Assembly: GCF_035555955.1 (NCBI RefSeq)
Contig: NZ_DATMGA010000003.1
Span: 4,035 to 68,034 of the forward strand
Reading direction: 5' to 3'
Source: Eoetvoesia sp035555955
Lineage (GTDB): Bacteria > Pseudomonadota > Gammaproteobacteria > Burkholderiales > Burkholderiaceae_B
Length of the DNA stretch: 64,000 bases
How positions within the stretch are numbered: the first letter of the stretch is position 1; each line of letters begins with the position of its first letter. The notes under the pieces are model-generated. The model ran no database searches, was not told the origin of the DNA, and was given only the letters and a program-made list of their open reading frames with translations. Shown here in pieces: positions 33,066 to 40,943 of this stretch. The translations under genes and the position numbers were made by a program.

Positions 33066-33983
33066 GTCCACCACCGCCGCATCCTGCGGTTCAAGCCGTT
33101 CGATGCGTTCGCGCGCGGCGATATAGTCCGGGCGCGGGGCAAGGCCGTACTTGGGCTGCTCGAGCACATTCTCCATGCTGTTGTACACCATGAAGACATT
33201 GGCCCGCGGCCACGGAGAGATATTGCCGGTGGAGCCGTGCATGGTGTTGCAATCGAAGAACACCACCGATCCCGCCTTGGCGGTCATGGAGCGTATGCCC
33301 CCCTTCTCGACCAGCAACTGCAGGCTGACGGGGTCGGGCACGCCGTACTCCTGCTTGCGCAGCGATTCTTTGTAATGCTGGTCCGGCGTGGTTCCCTGGC
33401 ACGAGATGAACTGCATCTGCGAGCCCGGAATCAGCATCAGCGGACCGTTGCACTCGTTGTTGTCGGTGAGCAGCACCGAGCAGCTCAGCGCCCGCATCGC
33501 CGGCATGCCGTCCTCGACGTGCCAGGTTTCGAAGTCGGAATGCCAATAAAACTCCTTGCCCTTGAAGCCCGGTTTCATATTGACGCGAGACTGATGGATA
33601 TAGACTTCGGAGCCCAGTATCTGCCGCGCCACGTGCAGCAGGCGCGGATCCCTGGCCAAAGCGGCGATTCGGCCGCTTAGCTCATGCACCCGGAAGATCG
33701 ACCGCACGGCATCGCTGCCCGGCTCGCGAATGGCTTCGTCGCGGCCGGCGATGGCGGGGTCGGCGCTCATGCGCCGCAGCTCATCCAGCAACGCCGCCGT
33801 TTCCTGCGTATTGAATACATCCTCGAGAAGAATGAACCCATCCTGCTGGTAATCGGCGATCTGGCCTTGCGTCAGCGCCCGGGCATAGTCGCCCGAACCG
33901 TACACGACGGGATCACGCCGCGCAATAATGGCCGACCCACGATCCGTGCGGGATGCATAAAGGTCTCTCATGGAATTGGCCAT
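33063..33983 (-). CDS. ectD: Ectoine hydroxylase
   Basis: Iron(II)/2-oxoglutarate dioxygenase converting ectoine to 5-hydroxyectoine. 306 residues. The EctD signature FYWHSDFETWHVEDGMP (about residue 142-158) supplies the iron-binding His and Asp; the third ligand is in NTMHGSTGN (about 244). ATG at 33983 follows AGGAGG. Last gene of ectR-ectA-ectB-ectC-ectD. The stop codon lies in the end of repeat copy C. Confidence 0.95.
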   Translation of the reverse strand: MANSMRDLYASRTDRGSAIIARRDPVVYGSGDYARALTQGQIADYQQDGFILLEDVFNTQETAALLDELRRMSADPAIAGRDEAIREPGSDAVRSIFRVHELSGRIAALARDPRLLHVARQILGSEVYIHQSRVNMKPGFKGKEFYWHSDFETWHVEDGMPAMRALSCSVLLTDNNECNGPLMLIPGSQMQFISCQGTTPDQHYKESLRKQEYGVPDPVSLQLLVEKGGIRSMTAKAGSVVFFDCNTMHGSTGNISPWPRANVFMVYNSMENVLEQPKYGLAPRPDYIAARERIERLEPQDAAVVD

Positions 33984-34002
33984 GATGTCCTCCTGTAAAA
34001 AT

Positions 34003-34398
34003 TCAAGCGTCGCTGGCCACGGCCGGATAGACGCCTTTGTCGTCATGCACTTCCATGCCCGTCAGCGGCGGATTGAACACGCAGATGACGCGCAGCGGCT
34101 TGCTGCCGCCCCGCAACCAGTGCTCGTCGTGCTCGTTCAGCGCATAAACCACGCCTGGACCCAGCGCGTACTTCTTGCCGTCCGCGATGGTTTCCACCTC
34201 GCCGTCGCCCTCGATGCACCAGACGGCCTCGAGGTGATGCTGGTAATGAATATGGGTTTCCGTGCCGGGAAAAATCACGGTCTCGTGAAAGGAAAAGCCC
34301 ATGCCGTCCTTTTGCAGCAGGACGCGGCGACTAAGCCAATTCTCGGTCTTGACCTCGTATTCGGTGCCGATTACATCGTTTACGTTTTTCACTATCAT
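34003..34398 (-). CDS. ectC: L-ectoine synthase
   Basis: Cupin enzyme cyclising N-gamma-acetyl-diaminobutyrate to ectoine. 131 residues. Typical start MIVKNVNDVIGTEYEV, central FPGTETHIHYQHHLEAVWCIEGDGEVE and a tail ending RVICVFNPPLTGMEVHD. The start overlaps the ectB stop (ATGA). Family-normal length. Confidence 0.96.
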   Translation of the reverse strand: MIVKNVNDVIGTEYEVKTENWLSRRVLLQKDGMGFSFHETVIFPGTETHIHYQHHLEAVWCIEGDGEVETIADGKKYALGPGVVYALNEHDEHWLRGGSKPLRVICVFNPPLTGMEVHDDKGVYPAVASDA

Positions 34399-35705
34399 CG
34401 ACGCTTTCCTCCAAATTTCAATACATGCGCGCTGGCGCCCTTGGCCGCAAGGACCTCGCCCACGCTGCGTTCGATTATTTCCAGTCCGGACTTCAGTTGC
34501 TCGTCGCCGATCGTCAAGGCCGGCAAGACCTTCAGCACCTCGTCGTTCGCGCCGGAAGTCTCGATGACCAGCCCGTGCTCGAATGCCTTGCGGGCGATCT
34601 GGTTGGCAATATCCTCGCCGGCCGGAGTCGACAACCCCTGGATCAAGCCTCGTCCACGCACGCTAAGGCCGGCGCCCCGGTAGCTGTGGGCCAGGTTTTC
34701 CAGCCAGTCGCGCACCAATTCCTCTTTGCGCTGGATCTCCTCCGAAAAGGCCGGCGTCGCCCAATAGCTGTCGAGCGCCTGGGCCGCCGTGACGAAGGCC
34801 AGGTTGTTGCCCCGGAAGGTGCCGCTGTGGGCGCCCGGCTTCCAGACGTCGAGCTCGGGCTTCATCAGCACCAGCGACATCGGCAGGCCGAAGCCCGATA
34901 GCGACTTGGACAAGGTAATGATGTCGGGCCGGATGCCGGCCGACTCGAAGCTGAAGAAGTTGCCCGTCCGGCCGCAGCCTACCTGTATGTCGTCGACGAT
35001 GAGCAGCATGCCGTATTGGTGGCACACGCGCTCGAGATCCTTGAGCCAGCGCCGCGTCGCCACGTTGACGCCGCCCTCGCCCTGCACTGTCTCGACGATG
35101 ACGGCGGCCGGGCTGTCCAGGCCACTGCTGGGGTCGTCGAGCAGGCGCTCGAGGTAGGCGATGGTGTTGACGTCGGGCCCCATATAGCCGTCATAAGGCA
35201 TGAAGGTGGTGTTGCCCAGCGCCACGCCCGCCGCATCGCGGAACTTGGCATTGGCGGTGACGGCCAGCGAACCGCCGCTCACGCCATGGAAGCCATGCGT
35301 GAACGAGATCACGTTTTGCCGGCCCGTGACCTGGCGCGCCAGCTTGAGCGCGGCCTCGACGGCATTCGTGCCGGTGGGCCCGGTGAACTGCAGCTTGTAC
35401 TGCCAGCTGCGCGGCTTGAGCAGCACGCGCTCCACCGTTTCCATGAAATACCGCTTGGCGCCCGTGGCCATGTCCAGGCCGTGCACCACCCCGTCGGTAT
35501 TCAGATAATCGATCAGTTTTTCCTTGAGCACGGGATTGTTGTGGCCGTAATTGAGCGTTCCGGCCCCCGCGAAGAAATCAATGTATTCCTTGCCTGCCTC
35601 ATCGATCAGCACAGAGCCCTTGGCCTGGCTGAACACAACCGGGAACGACCGGACGTAGCCCCGTACTTCCGACTCCATCCGGTCAAAAATTTTTAAGTCC
35701 ATCAT
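34395..35705 (-). CDS. ectB: Diaminobutyrate-2-oxoglutarate transaminase
   Basis: PLP aminotransferase converting aspartate semialdehyde to diaminobutyrate. 436 residues. Begins MDLKIFDRMESEVRGYVRSFP as EctB proteins do. Carries GPTGTNAVEAALKLAR, DDIQVGCGRTGNFFSFE and the PLP lysine region LSKSLSGFGLP. Two adjacent ATG codons (35705, 35702); GAGAGGA lies 7 bases before the first. 87 bases after ectA, the largest gap in the operon. Confidence 0.96.
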   Translation of the reverse strand: MMDLKIFDRMESEVRGYVRSFPVVFSQAKGSVLIDEAGKEYIDFFAGAGTLNYGHNNPVLKEKLIDYLNTDGVVHGLDMATGAKRYFMETVERVLLKPRSWQYKLQFTGPTGTNAVEAALKLARQVTGRQNVISFTHGFHGVSGGSLAVTANAKFRDAAGVALGNTTFMPYDGYMGPDVNTIAYLERLLDDPSSGLDSPAAVIVETVQGEGGVNVATRRWLKDLERVCHQYGMLLIVDDIQVGCGRTGNFFSFESAGIRPDIITLSKSLSGFGLPMSLVLMKPELDVWKPGAHSGTFRGNNLAFVTAAQALDSYWATPAFSEEIQRKEELVRDWLENLAHSYRGAGLSVRGRGLIQGLSTPAGEDIANQIARKAFEHGLVIETSGANDEVLKVLPALTIGDEQLKSGLEIIERSVGEVLAAKGASAHVLKFGGKRR

Positions 35706-35792
35706 TTTGCGTCCTCTCTCGTGGTTATGGCGGGGTCAATACCCTGCATGGCAGGATCCAACCCGGCCTGCGCGACTAAAAAGCAGATTGGC

Positions 35793-36344
35793 TCAGAACG
35801 GCCCGATGCGTATCAGGCGTTCGTCGTCGTGGGCGGCCGGCCCGAAAAGGCTGCGGTCGAACAGCAGGCTTTCGTGCACCGGGGCGCCGAGGCGCCGGGC
35901 AAGGCTCAGGAACATATTGCGCGACGGCGCATTGCCCGGCCCCACGGTGGTTTCAACATAGCGGGCCGGTTTTGCCGATGAACCGGCAAGCAGGCTGCTC
36001 AGCAAATGGCTTCCCAAGCCGGTTCCCCGGGCGCGCTCGTGCACGGCGACCTGCCATACGAAAAGCACGTCGGGGGTCTTGGGGGGAAAGTAGGCGGATA
36101 CGTAGCCGTCGATCTGGCCGGCCTTTGACGCGATCAGGCAGGTATCCGAAAAATGCTCGCTAAGCAGCAAATAGGTGTAGACGGAATTGAGGTCCAGCGG
36201 CGGGCACTGCCGGATGAGCGCGTGGATCTCGCAGGCGTCCGCGCGCCGGGGATTGCGCACCAGGACGCCGGATAAGTCTCGATCGTGTGCCGATGCGTGT
36301 GTGGATGATTCTGGTGAAGAGGATGTCTCGGTATATTCAGTCAA
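35793..36344 (-). CDS. ectA: Diaminobutyrate acetyltransferase
   Basis: GNAT-family enzyme acetylating diaminobutyrate at the gamma amino group. 183 residues. VRNPRRADACEIHALIRQCPPLDLNSVYTYLLLSEHF is the EctA N-terminal region. The acetyl-CoA loop VAVHERARGTGLGSHLL follows at about 98-114. The first 25 residues are Ser/Thr-rich and probably disordered. ATG at 36344 overlaps the ectR stop (ATGA), so regulator and first enzyme are coupled. Confidence 0.95.
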   Translation of the reverse strand: MTEYTETSSSPESSTHASAHDRDLSGVLVRNPRRADACEIHALIRQCPPLDLNSVYTYLLLSEHFSDTCLIASKAGQIDGYVSAYFPPKTPDVLFVWQVAVHERARGTGLGSHLLSSLLAGSSAKPARYVETTVGPGNAPSRNMFLSLARRLGAPVHESLLFDRSLFGPAAHDDERLIRIGPF

Positions 36345-36880
36345 ACCACCAATCCCGATTCTGGCGGCACAATGCCATCGGGAACCTCGAGAATCGGCGA
36401 GACGGGCTCTTCGTGCCCTTCCGTCACGCCATTGGTTTCAATGAGGCCGACGATACGCTCCAGCGACAATGTGATCGTGGCCTGCTCCAGCTCGGGCAGG
36501 TCGTTCAGGGCATCGGCCAGTTTTTTCTGCAGTGGCGAAGGCGTGGCCCGCGCCAGCGCAACGCCGTCTTCCGTGGCGGAAACAAACACAATGCGGCGAT
36601 CCTCGCGCCCCCGTTCGCGCCGCACCAGCCCCTTGTCCTCGAGCCGATCGAGTATGCCGACCACCGTGCTGGGGCTGACATGCATTTCGCGGCTGATGGC
36701 CGTGGCCGTAATGGGCACTTCGTTGTCGATGACCGCCCTCAGGCAGATAAGCTGGGGGGCCGTGATGTTGCTGCAGGCCGCCAGTTGGCGCGAATGCAGG
36801 GCGATGAGCCGGGTAATCCGCCGCAAGGCCCGCAAGATGCGCAAATCGTACGCCTGGGTGTTTCCTGAAGAATCATTCAT
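36341..36880 (-). CDS. ectR: MarR-family regulator of the ectoine operon
   Basis: 179 residues with a MarR winged helix: LICLRAVIDNEVPITATAISREMHVSPSTVVGILDRLEDKGLVRRERGREDRRIVFVSATEDG. It is the first gene of the ect operon. A perfect 18-base palindrome sits over its -10 element, so autoregulation and repression of ectABCD are likely. This mirrors EctR1 of methylotrophs. The ATG at 36880 (MNDSSGNTQ) is chosen; the frame stays open 45 codons upstream, but that region holds the promoter. Confidence 0.87.
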   Translation of the reverse strand: MNDSSGNTQAYDLRILRALRRITRLIALHSRQLAACSNITAPQLICLRAVIDNEVPITATAISREMHVSPSTVVGILDRLEDKGLVRRERGREDRRIVFVSATEDGVALARATPSPLQKKLADALNDLPELEQATITLSLERIVGLIETNGVTEGHEEPVSPILEVPDGIVPPESGLVV

Positions 36881-36892
36881 GGTAAGAACAAA

Positions 36893-36946
36893 TTCAGTTA
36901 AATTGATTTCAACTGAAATCATATGCGCATGAATCAATACTGTCAA
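36893..36946 (-). promoter_or_regulatory. ect operon promoter with overlapping palindromic operator
   Basis: On the minus strand, TTGACA (36946-36941), a 17-base spacer and TATGAT (36923-36918): near-consensus sigma-70. The perfect palindrome TGATTTCA-AC-TGAAATCA at 36904-36921 overlaps the -10 element, a classic repressor position. A partial second copy, TTCAGTTAAATTGA, begins at about 36895. The same motif lies in the ehuB promoter. Confidence 0.8.
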
Positions 36947-36958
36947 CCCGAACCCCAA

Positions 36959-37016
36959 AATGAAACTGCGCTCCAGGACCCGGGAGCCGACCCGGATTCT
37001 GGAGCGCAGTTTCATT
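36959..37016. other. Long perfect inverted repeat upstream of the ect promoter
   Basis: 18-base perfect arms, AATGAAACTGCGCTCCAG and its complement (36959-36976 and 36999-37016), with a 22-base GC-rich loop that can itself pair. No T run follows, so it is not a standard terminator. It lies between the ect promoter and the tldD 3' end and does not match the TAGGGCCTG repeat family. Confidence 0.75.
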
Positions 37017-37053
37017 GACCATATGGCGCCGCGACGGCGCGGCGGGCAGCCCT

Positions 37054-37084
37054 TTAGGGCCTGTTAAGCGTCAACAGGCCCTAA
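37054..37084. repeat. Repeat family copy D (minimal, ends only) at the tldD stop
   Basis: 12-base perfect arms TTAGGGCCTGTT and AACAGGCCCTAA around 7 bases. It looks like the two termini of the repeat family joined without the body. The right arm contains the tldD stop codon TAG (37081-37083, minus strand). The hairpin could also terminate tldD transcription. Confidence 0.8.
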
Positions 37085-38538
37085 GCCGTGCCCCCCACCG
37101 TCAGACCATCCATCCGGATGGTTGGCATGCCCACCCCGACGGGCACGCTCTGGCCTTCCTTGCCGCAGGTTCCAACGCCCGAGTCCAGCTGCAGGTCGTT
37201 GCCTATCATGCTTACCCGGGTCATGGCGTCCGGCCCGTTGCCGATCAGCGTCGCGCCCTTTACCGGGTAGGTGACCTTGCCGTTTTCGATCATGTAGGCC
37301 TCGGATGCCGAAAACACGAACTTGCCGCTGGTGATGTCGACCTGCCCGCCGCCGAAGTTGACGGCATAAAGCCCCCTCTTGACCGAGGCCAGGATTTCCT
37401 CGGGCTCGTCCTTGCCGGCCAGCATGTAGGTGTTCGTCATGCGCGGCATGGGCAGGTGCGCAAACGACTCGCGCCGGCCGTTGCCGGTTACCGAGGTCTT
37501 CATCAGGCGCGCGTTCAGGGAGTCCTGCATATACCCCTTGAGAACGCCGTCCTCGATCAGGACGTTGCGCTGCGTGGCGTTGCCCTCGTCGTCGATGTTC
37601 AGCGAGCCGCGGCGATCGGCCAGCGTACCGTCGTCGACCACCGTAACCCCCTTGGACGCCACACGCTCGCCGATACGTCCGGCAAACACGCTGGAACCTT
37701 TGCGGTTGAAATCGCCCTCGAGCCCGTGGCCCACGGCTTCGTGCAGCAGAATGCCTGGCCAGCCCGAACCCAGCACCACCGTCATCTCGCCCGCGGGCGC
37801 GGGACGCGCTTCGAGGTTGACCAGGGCCTCGTGCGTGGCGTGCCGCACATAGGAGCGCAGGACATCGTCGGTGAAGTAGGCCAGGCCTGTGCGCCCGCCG
37901 CCTCCGCCATGGCCCATTTCGCGGCGGCCATTGCGTTCAGCGATTACCGTGAGAGACATGCGCACCAATGGGCGCACGTCGGCCGCCAGCCGGCCATCGC
38001 TGCCGGCCACCAGCACCACGTCGTATTCCATGCCCAGTCCCGCCATCACCTGGATGACATGGGGGTCGGCGGCCCGCGCCATGGCTTCCACCCGCTCGAG
38101 CAGCGCCACTTTTTCGGGCGCCGGCAGGGTGTTGAGAGGGTCGATGGCCGGATACAGGCCATGGCCGGCGGCGTCATTCGGCGTCACGATTTTTTGACGC
38201 CCCGCCCCCTGGCGCCCGATGGTGCGCACGGCGCGCGCCGACGACAGCAGGGCATCGGCGGACAACGTGTCGGAATAGGCGAACGCGGTTTTCTCGCCGC
38301 TGAGCGCTCGCACGCCGACACCCTGGCCTATGGAAAAGCTGCCCGTCTTGACGATGCCCTCTTCGAGGCTCCAGCCCTCGCTGCGCGTATATTGGAAATA
38401 CAAATCCGCGTAATCGACCTTATGGGTAAAGATCTCGCCCAGCGCGCGGGCCATGTCGGATTCCGTCAGCCCCCAGGGATCGAGCAAGACCGATTTGGCC
38501 GTGGCCAGGGCGTTAATGGAAGGATCTGCGATTTTCAT
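37081..38538 (-). CDS. tldD: Metalloprotease TldD
   Basis: 485 residues. The zinc-protease motif HEAVGH (HExxxH) is at 266-271, within WPGILLHEAVGHGLEGDFNRKGSS. TldD acts with TldE/PmbA on unfolded peptides; the partner is not in this window. Start ATG at 38538 (MKIADPSINAL). Followed upstream on the same strand by a nitrilase-family gene 26 bases away, a common arrangement in Burkholderiales. Confidence 0.96.
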   Translation of the reverse strand: MKIADPSINALATAKSVLLDPWGLTESDMARALGEIFTHKVDYADLYFQYTRSEGWSLEEGIVKTGSFSIGQGVGVRALSGEKTAFAYSDTLSADALLSSARAVRTIGRQGAGRQKIVTPNDAAGHGLYPAIDPLNTLPAPEKVALLERVEAMARAADPHVIQVMAGLGMEYDVVLVAGSDGRLAADVRPLVRMSLTVIAERNGRREMGHGGGGGRTGLAYFTDDVLRSYVRHATHEALVNLEARPAPAGEMTVVLGSGWPGILLHEAVGHGLEGDFNRKGSSVFAGRIGERVASKGVTVVDDGTLADRRGSLNIDDEGNATQRNVLIEDGVLKGYMQDSLNARLMKTSVTGNGRRESFAHLPMPRMTNTYMLAGKDEPEEILASVKRGLYAVNFGGGQVDITSGKFVFSASEAYMIENGKVTYPVKGATLIGNGPDAMTRVSMIGNDLQLDSGVGTCGKEGQSVPVGVGMPTIRMDGLTVGGTA

Positions 38539-38564
38539 AAATAACCATACCGTATTGAACGTGT

Positions 38565-39383
<819 letters not shown>

Positions 39384-39438
39384 GGCTTTTATTTTTCAAT
39401 ATCAATGTCGTTGATCGGATTCTGTATTTGACGGCTTC

Positions 39439-39456
39439 TGCATTCAACTGAAATAA
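39439..39456. promoter_or_regulatory. Third EctR-like site, between the amidase and hns-like genes
   Basis: The 18 bases at 39439-39456 match the ect palindrome TGATTTCAACTGAAATCA at 15 of 18 positions, including the 12-base core TTCAACTGAAAT. It lies in an AT-rich 233-base divergent gap (39384-39616). It could link a nucleoid protein to osmotic control, or be chance in AT-rich DNA. Confidence 0.35.
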
Positions 39457-39616
39457 TAAATTTTCGATATTCAAATATATGCGAAACAAAAGTCGGTTAT
39501 ATTCTGGTTTTGTGTAATAACATCCGGAAATGCTCTGCGAATATGCGCAGTCGGCATATTCGAAACCCGCATTCCCCCCCATTACTGCTCATCCATTCCT
39601 ATTCCAGGAGCAACGA

Positions 39617-39979
39617 ATGACGCGTGACAATTACGCCGCACTTCAATCGAAAATCGAAAAAGAAATCAACCGCCTCCAGAAACAGGCCCAGGCCCTTCAG
39701 GCCAAACGGCGCAATCCCGTTATCGCATCCATTATCCAGTCGATGCGCGAATATAATATAACCCCCGCCGAACTGGCCGCAGCCTTAAATAAAAAAAGCG
39801 CAGCCAGCGCACAAAAAAACAAAAACGGCGGCGCAGCCAAAACAACCCGCACCGTACCGCCCAAATATCGCAACCCCGAATCGGGAGAAACCTGGACCGG
39901 CCGCGGCAAACCGCCCCGCTGGGTTTCCACTGCCGAAGCCCAGGGAAAAAGCCGCGACAGTTTTCTTATTGCCAATTAA
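39617..39979 (+). CDS. H-NS-family nucleoid protein
   Basis: 120 residues. N-terminal coiled-coil oligomerisation region (about 1-45, rich in Lys/Gln/Glu). A basic Ala/Lys linker (about 58-80) follows, then the C-terminal DNA-binding motif PKYRNPESGETWTGRGKPPRWV, which holds the H-NS TWTGRG core. It binds AT-rich DNA and silences genes. ATG at 39617 with AGGAG upstream. The upstream region is the most AT-rich in the window, suggesting autoregulation. Confidence 0.92.
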   Translation: MTRDNYAALQSKIEKEINRLQKQAQALQAKRRNPVIASIIQSMREYNITPAELAAALNKKSAASAQKNKNGGAAKTTRTVPPKYRNPESGETWTGRGKPPRWVSTAEAQGKSRDSFLIAN

Positions 39980-40086
39980 CCCTCGGAACGAACCTGCCAT
40001 AAACACAGTGCGGCTGCGCAGCGGCTCTGGACAACCCAGAACCGCTTCTGCCGCAGTCGGCGCCCAGCCGCCGGAAAGGCCGGCCG

Positions 40087-40725
40087 TCAATGCTGCCTTT
40101 CGTAGCTTATGACACGCACCTGCCCGTTGTTTCCGGGAAAACCGTCGAACACGGCGCGCGCCAGATAAGGCATGACGGCGGGCAGGTTGTCGTGGTCGGA
40201 CGTGCTGACCGCGCTGGATCGATACACCTCGGCATTCTTGCGGGCATTATCCGTGATAATTACCGTAAGGGTGTTTTTATATACTTGGACGGGCACGCTC
40301 ACGACGGGCGGCGCATAATAAAACCCTCCGCCCCAGCCCCAGCCCGGATATCCGCCCCAACGGCCGTAACCATTATAAAAATACGGGTCGGCATATTGCT
40401 GCACCCAGGCCTGGTTTATTGGATTGCCATATTCGAAAGAAACCGTGAACCGCGCTTTCTGGCCCGCCGCGGCCTCGACCAGGCCGGTGCGGCCGATATT
40501 GGCGCGTATCATGTCGGCAAAGGTTTCATATTCGAGATTGCCGGCTTTTTCCTGTTGCGAAACAAGGTGATACGTCTTGCCGGCCGCGTCCGGCGGCCAT
40601 TGCTCGTAGCTGGTCACCCGGGCGGACCAAGTGGGCGCTGCGCAACTGGCCAATAGCGCCAGACTTGCCAGCGCAAGCCCGGCCCGCCACCGGGAATCCC
40701 ATAATTGCCCGAAACGTTGAAACAT
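40087..40725 (-). CDS. DUF4136-type outer-membrane lipoprotein
   Basis: 212 residues. Lipoprotein signal MFQRFGQLWDSRWRAGLALA with lipobox LLASC (Cys about residue 28). The mature protein begins with SARVTSYEQWPPDAAGKTYHL and contains a Gly/Trp/Tyr-rich loop (NGYGRWGGYPGWGWGGGFYY, about 118-137), typical of DUF4136 proteins. Role unknown, envelope-located. ATG at 40725 follows CAGGAG. Confidence 0.82.
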   Translation of the reverse strand: MFQRFGQLWDSRWRAGLALASLALLASCAAPTWSARVTSYEQWPPDAAGKTYHLVSQQEKAGNLEYETFADMIRANIGRTGLVEAAAGQKARFTVSFEYGNPINQAWVQQYADPYFYNGYGRWGGYPGWGWGGGFYYAPPVVSVPVQVYKNTLTVIITDNARKNAEVYRSSAVSTSDHDNLPAVMPYLARAVFDGFPGNNGQVRVISYERQH

Positions 40726-40943
40726 AAGAGCTCCTGCGCTTGTGTAATAAGACATGAAACGTGATGCAAATTCACAGCATGTCCGGAAAACCCGCAACCT
40801 ATTTTGTAGAAGGCCACCCAAGTAAGACCGTTCTGCCAAGGCAAGGTTGCATTATCCCAGTAAAAATCGGCGCGCAGCGCAAACATTGTCATGCAAACAT
40901 TACAATAGACTTCATTCTTCCCCGAACTGATCAGGTTTTCGCC

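Noticed and set aside
36341..37015. Longer ectR start at 37015
   Set aside because: The extra 45 codons begin in the long inverted repeat and cover the -35/-10 and operator; ATG at 36880 fits MarR family length.
37015..38544. 509-codon plus-strand frame
   Set aside because: Complete antisense of tldD, with no recognisable domain, starting in the inverted repeat.
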